DNA of 10,003 nt, taken from positions 1 through 10,003 of the forward strand of contig CAKUPP010000028.1 of the NCBI GenBank assembly GCA_934675165.1. The letters are read 5' to 3'. Position numbers and translations under genes: made by a program. Shown here one piece after another: positions 1-6,856 of the stretch (its first letter is position 1; each line of letters begins with the position of its first letter). The DNA comes from an uncultured Eubacteriales bacterium. GTDB lineage: Bacteria > Bacillota > Clostridia > Oscillospirales > Acutalibacteraceae. The notes beneath the pieces were generated by a model. The model made no database searches. It was not told the DNA's origin and was given only the letters and a program-made list of their open reading frames with translations.

Positions 1-1002
1 GTATTTAATTCTTTTTGCTCTGCACCATAGCCTTTTAGTTTTATTTCTAAAGGAACACCAGACACCATTTGTACAACATCATTCTTTATATCATCTATGT
101 CACTATTAATATAGTATAAAATTTCATCCATTGGACCCGTGTTAGTCCAGTAACTTTGGCATACGCCCTTTCTGAGCGCAAATGCCACAGATCTTGGATT
201 ATACACTTCATGTCCTCCCTGGGTTTTATAGCCATCATACCATTCTTTGAGTTCATTTATTGACAATTTATTTTGCTTTTCACATAATTTTTCTGTTTCT
301 GAATTCGTAAAACCAAAATATTTATCAAAATCCATGTCGTTCAAAAAAGTGTATTCATCGAACATGTTAAGCGCAGATCCTGATGAATATTTAGCAATGG
401 GCAAAACCCCTGTCATATACGCAAGCTCAACATATGGTTTATCTTTTAGGAGCTTTTTTAAAAATTCTAAAAATTTTTCACGGTTTTCAAGTTCGAATAA
501 GTTGTTATTAAAAATATAATCCCATTCATCAAGTATAAATATGAAACTCTCTCCAGTCTGGGTGTATATATCTTCAAAGATTTTTCCAAGTGTGTCATTA
601 TCATTAATTTTTGCATTTGGAAATTCTTCTTTTAGGTCTAAAATTAAATCCCTTCATATACTCATCAAAAGTTTTATATTCCTTTGTAGGATTACACCAT
701 GTAATAAATATCACATTATGTTTATTTAAATGTTCCAAATATGACTTACTTTTGCTGATTTCAAGTTCATCAAAGAGTTTTTTGAAGTCAGCATTTTTTG
801 AATAATAGCACGCAAGCATCATAGCGTTTATTGTCTTGCCAAATCTGTGTGGCCTTGTTATACAAACGTACTGAGATGCTGTACCAACTAACTCATTCAT
901 TCTTTCTATCAATTCCGATTTATCTACAAAGTACTTTTCTTTTGTAGTTTTGGTAAACTGATTTACTGGTGTAATACTATTTAAAAAATACGACATGGAC
1001 AT
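1..1002 (-). pseudogene. AAA-ATPase-like protein of the DUF1703-associated family, frameshifted and partial at its 3' end
   Basis: N-terminal two thirds of a predicted AAA-ATPase of the family that usually carries a C-terminal PD-(D/E)XK nuclease-like domain. The P-loop is R50-PHRFGKT-57, the family's typical RPRRFGK(T/S) variant. The first frame is open from 1002 to about 649. There one extra A on the plus strand (run at 646-648) shifts it to a stop at 604-606. Removing that base restores a reading frame that is open to position 1. It includes the Walker B stretch FIFILDEWDYIFNN (about 496-547) and family blocks such as YMTGVLPIAKY and EWYDGY. The start is either ATG at 1002 or ATG at 996. 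An AAGGCGGTG site at 1005-1013 lies 2 or 8 nt away, so 996 may be the real start. The family's cellular role is poorly known, and defence or mobile-element links are only guesses. The change could be a true inactivation or a sequencing error. The gene continues off the left edge. Confidence 0.85.
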
Positions 1003-1046
1003 GTCACCGCCTTAAAGTTTTTATTATCGTTACTAAGCAACAAGGC

Positions 1047-1089
1047 CCTCGTCATTGTTCAAAATCTTTGACTTCGACAACAATCGAGG
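1047..1089 (-). promoter_or_regulatory. Imperfect hairpin in the 5' leader of the AAA-ATPase gene
   Basis: CCTCG at 1047-1051 pairs with CGAGG at 1085-1089, and ATTGTT at 1054-1059 pairs with AACAAT at 1079-1084. Two unpaired bases sit on one side and the loop is 19 nt. The hairpin lies between the predicted minus-strand promoter and the start codon, so it would form near the 5' end of the leader RNA. Its function is unknown; mRNA stability or attenuation is possible. Confidence 0.35.
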
Positions 1090-1101
1090 TTCTTATTACT
1101 C

Positions 1102-1130
1102 ATTATATCATAGTATTAAAACTTTATGAA
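1102..1130 (-). promoter_or_regulatory. Sigma-A-type promoter for the leftward AAA-ATPase gene
   Basis: Read on the minus strand, TTCATA (1130-1125) is followed by a 17-nt spacer and a perfect TATAAT (1107-1102). Transcription would start near 1095, giving a leader of about 95 nt. The -10 box and spacing are ideal, and the -35 box matches the consensus at 4 of 6 bases. Confidence 0.5.
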
Positions 1131-1448
1131 CCCGCATAAAGAAGATAAAATCAACAAATTGGATAATGCTGAGCTTTTTATAAATCATTACAATTTTATA
1201 CCCACCTCAGGTAGTCTTAAGTTGGATAAACGATTTTTAGAGTGAAATCTCTATAAGGAGTTGTCATATATTGATTTTTCAGTTTGCGATAGCTCCCTAA
1301 ATCTGTGTTACCACTTTTGTGTGGAAAAATTTAAAAATATTGAATTAAGTTATTTTTAATTTATTGTTTTTAAATAACATAAAATTTAATGATAACGCCA
1401 AGTATGTTTGGGATAGGGATATAAATATTAAGATGATTAAAATTACAT

Positions 1449-1469
1449 TATATATATATATATATATAT
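1449..1469. repeat. TA dinucleotide microsatellite, about ten units
   Basis: An uninterrupted run of TA dinucleotides about 208 bp before the metK start. Such runs can change length by slippage. It lies outside any supported coding region, so an effect, if any, would be on DNA structure or promoter activity. Confidence 0.85.
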
Positions 1470-1550
1470 GGTTAATTAAGAATTACTTAAATTTTAAGTT
1501 ACTCCAAAATTCGACAAAAATCTTATTGAATATGGATGTAAAATACAGGT

Positions 1551-1588
1551 AGATAAATTGCAAATTATAGGAATAATTGCAATTATCT
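1551..1588. promoter_or_regulatory. Long inverted repeat upstream of metK (operator or leader hairpin candidate)
   Basis: The left arm at 1551-1568 (AGATAA-A-TTGCAA-A-TTAT) matches the reverse complement of the right arm at 1573-1588 (ATAATTGCAATTATCT) over 16 paired positions, with two single-A bulges and an AGGA loop. The right arm contains the 10-bp palindrome AATTGCAATT, which occurs again at 6900-6909 before the ABC transporter gene. Either a DNA operator or an RNA hairpin in the metK leader would fit. Confidence 0.5.
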
Positions 1589-1676
1589 GGTGTCGAAGGT
1601 CAGACAAATGACACTTAATTTAAATGTTTTTATCGATATTTGTAGTTTTCAATTTGTTGTGAAATGAGGGAGTGCG

Positions 1677-2834
1677 TTGAAGAAATTTTTTACATCTGAA
1701 TCTGTAACAGAAGGTCATCCAGACAAGTTATGCGATCAAATTGCAGATGCAATACTAGATGAAATACTTTTGAAAGATTCAGATGCACATGTTGCTTGTG
1801 AGGTGATGATTACCAAAGGGCTAGTACACATAATGGGAGAAATTTCTACCAGTTGCTATGTTGATATTGAGAAAATCACAAGAGATGTAATTTTAGATGT
1901 TGGATACAATGATTCTAGTACGGGATTTGATGGAAATACTTGTGGTGTTATTTTGTCAATAAATACACAATCGCCGGACATCTTTGTTGGAGTAAATGAA
2001 TCTTTGGAAAGCAAGAGTGGCAATAGTGATTTGGGTGATAAGATTGGTGCTGGAGATCAGGGTATGGTTTTTGGTTTTGCGTGCGACGAAACACCTGAGT
2101 TAATGCCACTACCGATATCACTTGCACATAGGTTAGCAAAACAGCTTGCAAGTGTGCGTAAAGAAAAAATTTTGGAGTATTTACGACCTGATGGAAAAAC
2201 TCAAGTTACGGTTGAATATGAAGATGACATTCCAAAAAGGGTAGATACTATTGTAGTTTCAGCTCAACACTCAGGAGATGTCAGTTTGGAGACGATTCGA
2301 GAAGACGTTATAAGAGAGGTAATATGTCCAATAGTTCCAAAAGATATGGTGGATGATGAAACGAAGATTTTTGTTAATCCAACAGGAAGATTTGTAGTTG
2401 GTGGCCCGTGTAGTGATAGTGGATTAACAGGGAGAAAGATTATCGTTGACACATATGGGGGATATTCAAGGCACGGAGGAGGAGCATTTTCTGGAAAGGA
2501 CCCAACAAAAGTTGATCGTTCTGGTGCATATGCTGCAAGGTGGGTAGCTAAAAATATTGTTGCCAAAGGTTTAGCTAAAAAGTGCGAAGTCCAGATTGCT
2601 TATGCAATTGGTGTGGCTCATCCGATTTCGATTATGGTTGATGTGTTTGGAACTTCGACATATTCAAATGATGAACTGGAGATAATTGTGAAGGATCATT
2701 TTGATTTACGTCCAAGTATTATTATTGAGAGTTTAGATTTGAAGAAACCGATTTACAGAAAATTAGCAGCATACGGTCATATGGGAAGAGAAGATTTGGA
2801 TGTGGAGTGGGAAACGATAGTTAATGGTACGTAG
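1677..2834 (+). CDS. metK: S-adenosylmethionine synthetase (methionine adenosyltransferase)
   Basis: Makes S-adenosylmethionine from methionine and ATP in the cytoplasm. The 385-residue protein has normal full length for bacterial MetK. It shows the N-terminal block TEGHPDKLCDQIADA (H14, D16, K17), GAGDQGMVFGFA for ATP and magnesium binding, and the glycine-rich block RHGGGAFSGKDPTKVDRS. It ends with the conserved KLAAYGHMGRED block. The start is TTG at 1677: an in-frame TGA lies 12 nt upstream, and AGGGAG sits about 5 nt before the TTG. The gene ends 34 bp before the precursor peptide gene, with no terminator between, so the two are probably co-transcribed. Placed at the head of a cluster with two radical SAM enzymes, it most likely secures SAM for them (inference). 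It looks intact and is visibly less AT-rich than the downstream transporter gene. It could instead be the genome's ordinary metK with the cluster inserted behind it. Confidence 0.97.
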   Translation: MKKFFTSESVTEGHPDKLCDQIADAILDEILLKDSDAHVACEVMITKGLVHIMGEISTSCYVDIEKITRDVILDVGYNDSSTGFDGNTCGVILSINTQSPDIFVGVNESLESKSGNSDLGDKIGAGDQGMVFGFACDETPELMPLPISLAHRLAKQLASVRKEKILEYLRPDGKTQVTVEYEDDIPKRVDTIVVSAQHSGDVSLETIREDVIREVICPIVPKDMVDDETKIFVNPTGRFVVGGPCSDSGLTGRKIIVDTYGGYSRHGGGAFSGKDPTKVDRSGAYAARWVAKNIVAKGLAKKCEVQIAYAIGVAHPISIMVDVFGTSTYSNDELEIIVKDHFDLRPSIIIESLDLKKPIYRKLAAYGHMGREDLDVEWETIVNGT

Positions 2835-2850
2835 TTTATAGAAATTTTTT

Positions 2851-2860
2851 AAAGGAGGTG
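2851..2860 (+). promoter_or_regulatory. Very strong ribosome binding site of the precursor peptide gene
   Basis: AAAGGAGGTG is a near-perfect complement of the 16S rRNA 3' end and lies 8 nt before the ATG at 2869. It is the strongest such site in the cluster. This fits a precursor peptide needed in excess over its modifying enzymes. Confidence 0.85.
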
Positions 2861-2868
2861 AATAATTT

Positions 2869-3030
2869 ATGAATGATAATGTAAAAACATGTCAGATAAG
2901 TTTATCTGATAAATTGTTATCCATGACAAATAGTAGTAATGGAATTCTTACTAGGTTGAAAAATAATCTTAAATATGGCTTTCCTGTAATGGGTTATAGT
3001 CGCATGCACAATCGCCATAATAGGAGCTGA
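2869..3030 (+). CDS. RiPP precursor peptide (53 aa) with YSR-M-HNR-HNR-S core
   Basis: A small peptide, not a recognised family, placed directly before two radical SAM genes and behind an exceptionally strong ribosome binding site. Residues 1-42 look like a leader: polar, helix-prone (SLSDKLLSM, ILTRLKNNLKYGF), with one Cys (C8). The last eleven residues (43-53) are YSRMHNRHNRS and form the likely core. It contains three aromatic-x-Arg triplets: Y43-S-R45, H47-N-R49 and H50-N-R52. This spacing resembles the aromatic-X-X triplets crosslinked by three-residue-cyclophane radical SAM enzymes. The arginines are candidate substrates for the arginase-like protein encoded downstream. The leader/core border is uncertain: there is no GG or GA site, and FPVMG (38-42) is one possible junction. 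Precursor status is inferred from size, position and pattern. The core chemistry is a hypothesis. Confidence 0.8.
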   Translation: MNDNVKTCQISLSDKLLSMTNSSNGILTRLKNNLKYGFPVMGYSRMHNRHNRS

Positions 3031-3042
3031 GTTATGTAAATG

Positions 3043-3082
3043 TAGTCTAGGGGAAAAGAGAAGTGTTATTTTCCCTAGACTA
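3043..3082 (+). terminator. Intercistronic stem-loop between precursor and enzyme genes
   Basis: TAGTCTAGGGGAAAA (3043-3057) pairs with TTTTCCCTAGACTA (3069-3082), leaving one bulged G and an 11-nt loop. It is followed by AATATTTTAA rather than a clean T run, so a partial terminator or an RNA-stabilising 3' end is likelier than full termination. Such hairpins after RiPP precursor genes commonly keep precursor transcripts more abundant than those of the modifying enzymes. Confidence 0.7.
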
Positions 3083-3115
3083 AATATTTTAACGGGAGTG
3101 TGTATTTAAATACAT

Positions 3116-4042
3116 ATGGAACAACTTGTAGATTTGAAGGTTGGTTTTTCTTGTAATAACAATTGCATTCATTGCGTTGTTTCAGATAAATTTAGAGAGA
3201 AGGACTTAACTCTTTGTGAAATAAAAAAAATTATAAATAGTTATATAGAACAATATAGAGAGATTAAATTAACATTGACTGGTGGTGAGGTGACCATACG
3301 GAATGATTTCGTGGAATTGATGAGTTTTATTAAAGAAAAAAAAGACGATGGTAAAATTTTATTTGTTGATTTACAAACAAATGGGCGCATGTTATCGTGT
3401 GACAATTTACTCAATGCAGCTATAGGTGTTGTAGATTTTTATTTAATGGCACTTCACGGCGATGTACAAAAAATTCACGACAGTATTACAAGATCAAATG
3501 GTAGTTTTGTACAGACTATTTGTGCTATTGATAAAATATTTAATTTTGTTGGACCAGAAAAAATTGCTATTCAAACAGTTATTAATAGAAAAAACTATAG
3601 ACGTTTGAAAAAAATATATAGTTTTGCATATGAAAATATTGGTATTAAAGAATTTAACATGACTTTTCCACATCCAATTGGAATTTGTTATAGTCAAAAG
3701 GTTGTTCCAACATATAAGGAAGTTCAGCCATATGTCAATGAAGCTCTTGCATATTGTTTAAAAAAAGGCATTAAACCGTATATTGAGGCTTTGCCACTTT
3801 GTATTTTTAGATCGAATAATAATCGTAAGTATGCACTTGATTTTATTAGTCACAAATGTACTAATGTTGTTGGTTACGCGGGAGAAAAGGATGGAAAAAT
3901 TAATTATAAAGAATTATTTTCCTCAGGGCATCTTAAATATAAAACGTGTTCTAACTGTAGATATAATTATACATGTGATGGTGTTTGGAAAGAGTATCTT
4001 TGGTTATATCCGAATGAAAATATGACAAATCTTATGAAATAG
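3116..4042 (+). CDS. Radical SAM peptide-modifying enzyme with a C-terminal Cys cluster
   Basis: A 308-residue radical SAM protein. CNNNCIHC (C13, C17, C20) binds the catalytic [4Fe-4S] cluster, TGGE at 55-58 is the SAM-binding block, and QTNG at 87-90 ends the next strand. The C-terminal part has C229, C248 and C278-x2-C281-x5-C287 followed by DGVWKEY. This pattern fits one auxiliary Fe-S cluster, as in short SPASM/twitch-type enzymes that act on peptides. The ATG start is fixed by an in-frame TAA at 3107-3109. The nearest Shine-Dalgarno-like GGGAG (3094-3098) is 17 nt away, with the palindrome GTATTTAAATAC between, so translation may be weak or structure-dependent. By position it modifies the peptide at 2869-3030. 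The reaction (crosslink, epimerisation or other) cannot be read from the sequence. It is clearly different from the second radical SAM enzyme. Confidence 0.88.
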   Translation: MEQLVDLKVGFSCNNNCIHCVVSDKFREKDLTLCEIKKIINSYIEQYREIKLTLTGGEVTIRNDFVELMSFIKEKKDDGKILFVDLQTNGRMLSCDNLLNAAIGVVDFYLMALHGDVQKIHDSITRSNGSFVQTICAIDKIFNFVGPEKIAIQTVINRKNYRRLKKIYSFAYENIGIKEFNMTFPHPIGICYSQKVVPTYKEVQPYVNEALAYCLKKGIKPYIEALPLCIFRSNNNRKYALDFISHKCTNVVGYAGEKDGKINYKELFSSGHLKYKTCSNCRYNYTCDGVWKEYLWLYPNENMTNLMK

Positions 4043-4072
4043 AGTAGTATGTTTAAAAGGTAGTGGTGTAGG

Positions 4073-5191
4073 ATGTATATAAATACATTTTTTCTTCGCG
4101 TTTCTGCAATGTGCAATTTAAATTGTGATTATTGTTATGTTTTTAAACATAGGGATAAATCTTGGAAATGTTTACCTGCAGTAATATCTGAAAAAGTAAT
4201 TGATCAATTTGCAAGAAGGCTCAGGGAATATCTACTTAATACAGGAATTAAACAGGTGAACATTGTTTTTCATGGTGGTGAACCACTCGTTATCGGAAAA
4301 GAACGTCTTATAGAAATTTCTGATAAAATCAGAAGTGTATGTGAAAACAACGCTGTGATATCATTTTCATTACAAACAAATGGTACTCTAATTGATAAGG
4401 AATTTTTGGATGACTGTATAGAAAGGAATATAGGGATATCTCTTTCTATAGACGGGCCAAAGAGGTTTCATAATCTTCATAGAAAATATCATTCTGGTAG
4501 AGGTTCTTTTGATGACGTTTTGAGAGCTATAGATTTATTAAAAAAGTATTCAGTGATTTTTGAAGGAGTAATAGGTGTTATTGATCCTAATTGTACACCA
4601 GATGAAATGCTTTCATTTTACAGTGATAACGATCTTGTTAACATGGATTTACTTCTTCCAGATAGTACATATGTTGATCCCCCGCCAGGTAAAAATGTAA
4701 ATAAATTGCTCTATTCGAAATGGCTTGTAGAAGCGTTTAATTTGTGGTTTAATAAGTATCAAAAACTTTGTTATAGGACATTTGAAAGTGTATTGCAGAG
4801 CATTTTAGGTACTAATTCTAATTTGGATACATTTGGCCTTGGTGAGTTAGATTACATTACTATTGAAACAGATGGATCTTATCATACAACTGATATTATG
4901 AAAGTAGCGTATGAAAATGCCTCGGCGGTTGGATTTGGTTTGTTTAATGCGCCAATAGAAAAAGCGCTTAAATCTGAGAAATTTTTAGAGTATAATGAAC
5001 TAATTAAATGGAATAATCTTCCGTTAAAGTGTAAAAATTGTGAATTTGGTTATACTTGTGGTGGTGGGTCGCTTCCTCATAGGTATTCTCCAAATAATTT
5101 TTTTAACAATCCTACTGTTTATTGTGAAGAAATGATGGCATTATTTACGTGTGCACGTAATTTGTTAATTAAGGAGATTAATAAAAAATGA
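4073..5191 (+). CDS. Radical SAM/SPASM peptide maturase, FxsB-like
   Basis: A 372-residue radical SAM enzyme. It shows RVSAMCNLNCDYCYV (C14, C18, C21 for the catalytic cluster), FHGGEPL at 66-72, SLQTNGT at 99-105 and SIDGP at 125-129. The C-terminal SPASM-like region has C320-x2-C323-x5-C329-GGG, then HRYS, a NNP block and YC351. From memory this layout matches the FxsB-type radical SAM/SPASM maturases of RiPP systems. That broad group overlaps enzymes that form three-residue cyclophanes between an aromatic residue and the second residue after it. The aromatic-x-Arg triplets of the neighbouring precursor fit such a reaction, but this is inference. The gene starts with ATG 30 bp after the previous gene, with AAAGG about 12 nt upstream, and is intact. 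The next gene follows after 26 bp. Confidence 0.92.
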   Translation: MYINTFFLRVSAMCNLNCDYCYVFKHRDKSWKCLPAVISEKVIDQFARRLREYLLNTGIKQVNIVFHGGEPLVIGKERLIEISDKIRSVCENNAVISFSLQTNGTLIDKEFLDDCIERNIGISLSIDGPKRFHNLHRKYHSGRGSFDDVLRAIDLLKKYSVIFEGVIGVIDPNCTPDEMLSFYSDNDLVNMDLLLPDSTYVDPPPGKNVNKLLYSKWLVEAFNLWFNKYQKLCYRTFESVLQSILGTNSNLDTFGLGELDYITIETDGSYHTTDIMKVAYENASAVGFGLFNAPIEKALKSEKFLEYNELIKWNNLPLKCKNCEFGYTCGGGSLPHRYSPNNFFNNPTVYCEEMMALFTCARNLLIKEINKK

Positions 5192-5217
5192 AGATATTTT
5201 AGGTAGAGGAGGGTAAT

Positions 5218-6282
5218 GTGCACGTGGTACTAAATAAAATTAAAGATGATGGTACGGTCGTTAACTTGAGGATAAACGGAGACGTTTTTTCTTGTAATGG
5301 TTGCGTGAATTATGAGAGAATTGTTAATATGTTTAGTAATTTTGACTTGATCTCTTTAAAATTTTTTCCCCCAAAAAATTGTATTATGTTAAAGCTAAAG
5401 CCGTTGGACTATACGTATTGCGATGATATTTCAAGTAAACTCGACTTGTTTTCCATAACGCTCGGTGATGTAATGAATTATTGTAAAATTACTGAAAAGA
5501 ACTGTCTATGTTTGTCTGAATCTTGGATACCATACGCTTGGAGCGTGATCAGAAGTAAGGAAAAATTCAATATTGAACACTTGACAGTGATCCATATAGA
5601 TGATCATAGTGATTTGATGTCACCATTTATAAGTTATAGCAATACGTGGCAATATGATTTATTTACCAAAAAAGGAGTACAATTATCTAATCCAAATTCG
5701 GTGAAAGATGCTATAAAAAGTGGAGCAATAACAATTGGTAGTATGCTTACTCCGATAATTAGTTCTGTTAATAATGTTAAAATTTTACATTTAAAACAAA
5801 GTTTTGTAGAAAAAAGACAGTTTGAAATAATGTTTGAATCGATAGTTGATGATTCGTTTTATAAAATGGTACAAAGGTTTAATATAAGATACATCCCTGT
5901 TGATGTGCGGTATGGTTTTAATAATTTATATATGGAAGTATCGGATGTTTCGGATTTATTTCAGTTTGTGGATGAACGCAGTAAAGTTATTTTACATATA
6001 GATATGGATTATTTCAATAATCGTTTCAATGGTTCAACTAGCTGGAAACATGATATACGGTCTTCACATGATCCTAGTATAGATATCCAGAGAAAAGTTA
6101 TTGTTAATTTATGTAAAAAATTAGGTGAGCTAAATGACTTAAAACATATTGACTATGTTTTTGTAGGGGTTTCACCATCATTTTATCCGTCGGAATTTTG
6201 GAGAGATGGGTTATACTGTCTTTTTGAAAATTTAATCGATAACGGGATAAATGTAATGGATATTTTTGAATTTATAAAGTGA
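5218..6282 (+). CDS. Arginase-fold protein, putative peptide arginase (UPF0489-like)
   Basis: A 354-residue protein with the metal-ligand signatures of the arginase/deacetylase fold. HIDDHSD (H126, D128, H130, D132) matches the arginase DxHxD block, and HIDMDYF (D262, D264) matches the second Asp pair. FVGVSPSFYPSEFW (315-328) resembles a conserved C-terminal block of UPF0489-type proteins. I could not place the equivalent of arginase's first metal-binding His. The best known relative by function is OspR of landornamide biosynthesis, a peptide arginase that converts arginine to ornithine inside a precursor. Here the three core arginines (R45, R49, R52) would be the substrates (inference). The roughly 100-residue N-terminus is not recognised and might bind the leader. 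The GTG start at 5218 is preceded by GAGGAGGG (5206-5213). The downstream gene starts one base after its stop, so the two are probably translationally coupled. Confidence 0.8.
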   Translation: MHVVLNKIKDDGTVVNLRINGDVFSCNGCVNYERIVNMFSNFDLISLKFFPPKNCIMLKLKPLDYTYCDDISSKLDLFSITLGDVMNYCKITEKNCLCLSESWIPYAWSVIRSKEKFNIEHLTVIHIDDHSDLMSPFISYSNTWQYDLFTKKGVQLSNPNSVKDAIKSGAITIGSMLTPIISSVNNVKILHLKQSFVEKRQFEIMFESIVDDSFYKMVQRFNIRYIPVDVRYGFNNLYMEVSDVSDLFQFVDERSKVILHIDMDYFNNRFNGSTSWKHDIRSSHDPSIDIQRKVIVNLCKKLGELNDLKHIDYVFVGVSPSFYPSEFWRDGLYCLFENLIDNGINVMDIFEFIK

Positions 6283-6283
6283 G

Positions 6284-6856
6284 ATGAAATGTACTAATAT
6301 GTTTGATATAGACGCATTTTCTTCTTTACCAATAAGCTTGAAAGATTCGGATTATGTGGATTTGTTGCTGCTTTTATCTGGTTTAAAAAAAGCTGTTAGA
6401 ATTGGTAATAATAGTGTTAAAATTTATAATGAAATGAGTTTTTGGTGTAAAAGATTTAAATATGTGGATACAGTTAGTTGTTCAGGTTGGATGTATATAT
6501 CTCGTTATGCATGTTTCAGCAAATTTGTGAGTGCAATAGACGATTTACGTTTTTCACATTCATATATTTTAGGACTTGTTTTGGGGTACCCTTCGTGTTG
6601 TTCTAGGCAAATTGCGGATATTGGAGAACAGTTTATTGATAAATGGGAGAAAAATTTAGTTAATTCTGGAAATTTTAATGGAGATTATTCGTTAATAAAT
6701 CCGGGAGGATATTTGGCGGGAAATTCATTGATATCACATGTGCCGTGTTCATGTAAATGCGAAAAATCACTTGTTATAGCTAAGTCTGCATTAAAAATTA
6801 TAAAGGCTTATAGGAATTATGATTGTATGAGTAGGTGGCAAAAATGGTTTGAATGA
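6284..6856 (+). CDS. Cys-rich protein with GYPSCC and HVPCSCKC motifs, function unknown
   Basis: A 190-residue protein with nine or more cysteines. The clearest pattern is LGYPSCC (C105, C106) followed by HVPCSCKCEKS (H152, C155, C157, C159). From memory this resembles the LGYPxCC...HxPC..C..S proteins annotated as DUF483-like; the match is not verified. Paired Cys/His groups suggest metal or Fe-S binding, or a catalytic cysteine. The N-terminal 90 residues are less conserved-looking and contain a hydrophobic LLLLLSGL stretch that is too short to be a secure membrane segment. The gene begins one base after the arginase-like gene (TGA-G-ATG) and has no separate strong ribosome binding site, so it is tightly coupled to it and probably acts in the same pathway step. 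It is the last gene before a 222-bp gap. Function is not assigned. Confidence 0.72.
   Translation: MKCTNMFDIDAFSSLPISLKDSDYVDLLLLLSGLKKAVRIGNNSVKIYNEMSFWCKRFKYVDTVSCSGWMYISRYACFSKFVSAIDDLRFSHSYILGLVLGYPSCCSRQIADIGEQFIDKWEKNLVNSGNFNGDYSLINPGGYLAGNSLISHVPCSCKCEKSLVIAKSALKIIKAYRNYDCMSRWQKWFE

Larger units (their letters stand above)
1131..1676. other. Intergenic region upstream of metK with no supported gene
   Basis: About 545 bp of AT-rich sequence without a convincing coding region. Short readable stretches occur but have no supported start or family match. One is on the minus strand around 1210-1320 and one on the plus strand at 1364-1552. Both may be decayed remnants. The region holds a TA repeat (1449-1469) and a long inverted repeat (1551-1588). 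I could not find a good -35/-10 pair for metK. Confidence 0.5.

Noticed and set aside
1210..1320. Minus-strand stretch reading GNTDLGSYRKLKNQYMTTPYRDF, possible insertion-sequence remnant
   Set aside because: It is short, interrupted by stops, and matches no family that I can name.
1364..1552. Plus-strand 62-codon frame containing NAKYVWDRDIN, faintly like the RDxN region of TnpB-type transposase ends
   Set aside because: The match is a few residues long, no zinc-ribbon cysteines precede it, and the rest is TA-repeat translation. No mobile element can be supported.
2264..2566. 100-codon open frame opposite metK
   Set aside because: It lies antisense inside a well-conserved metK and its translation has no family character.
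2869..3030. His-Xaa-Ser (HxsA-type) or Cys-rich SCIFF-type precursor
   Set aside because: The core has HNRHNRS rather than HxS repeats, contains no Cys, and the neighbouring arginase-like gene is not part of those systems.
3494..4025. Open frames on the opposite strand and in another frame within the first radical SAM gene
   Set aside because: They overlap a clear coding gene entirely and lack ribosome binding sites.
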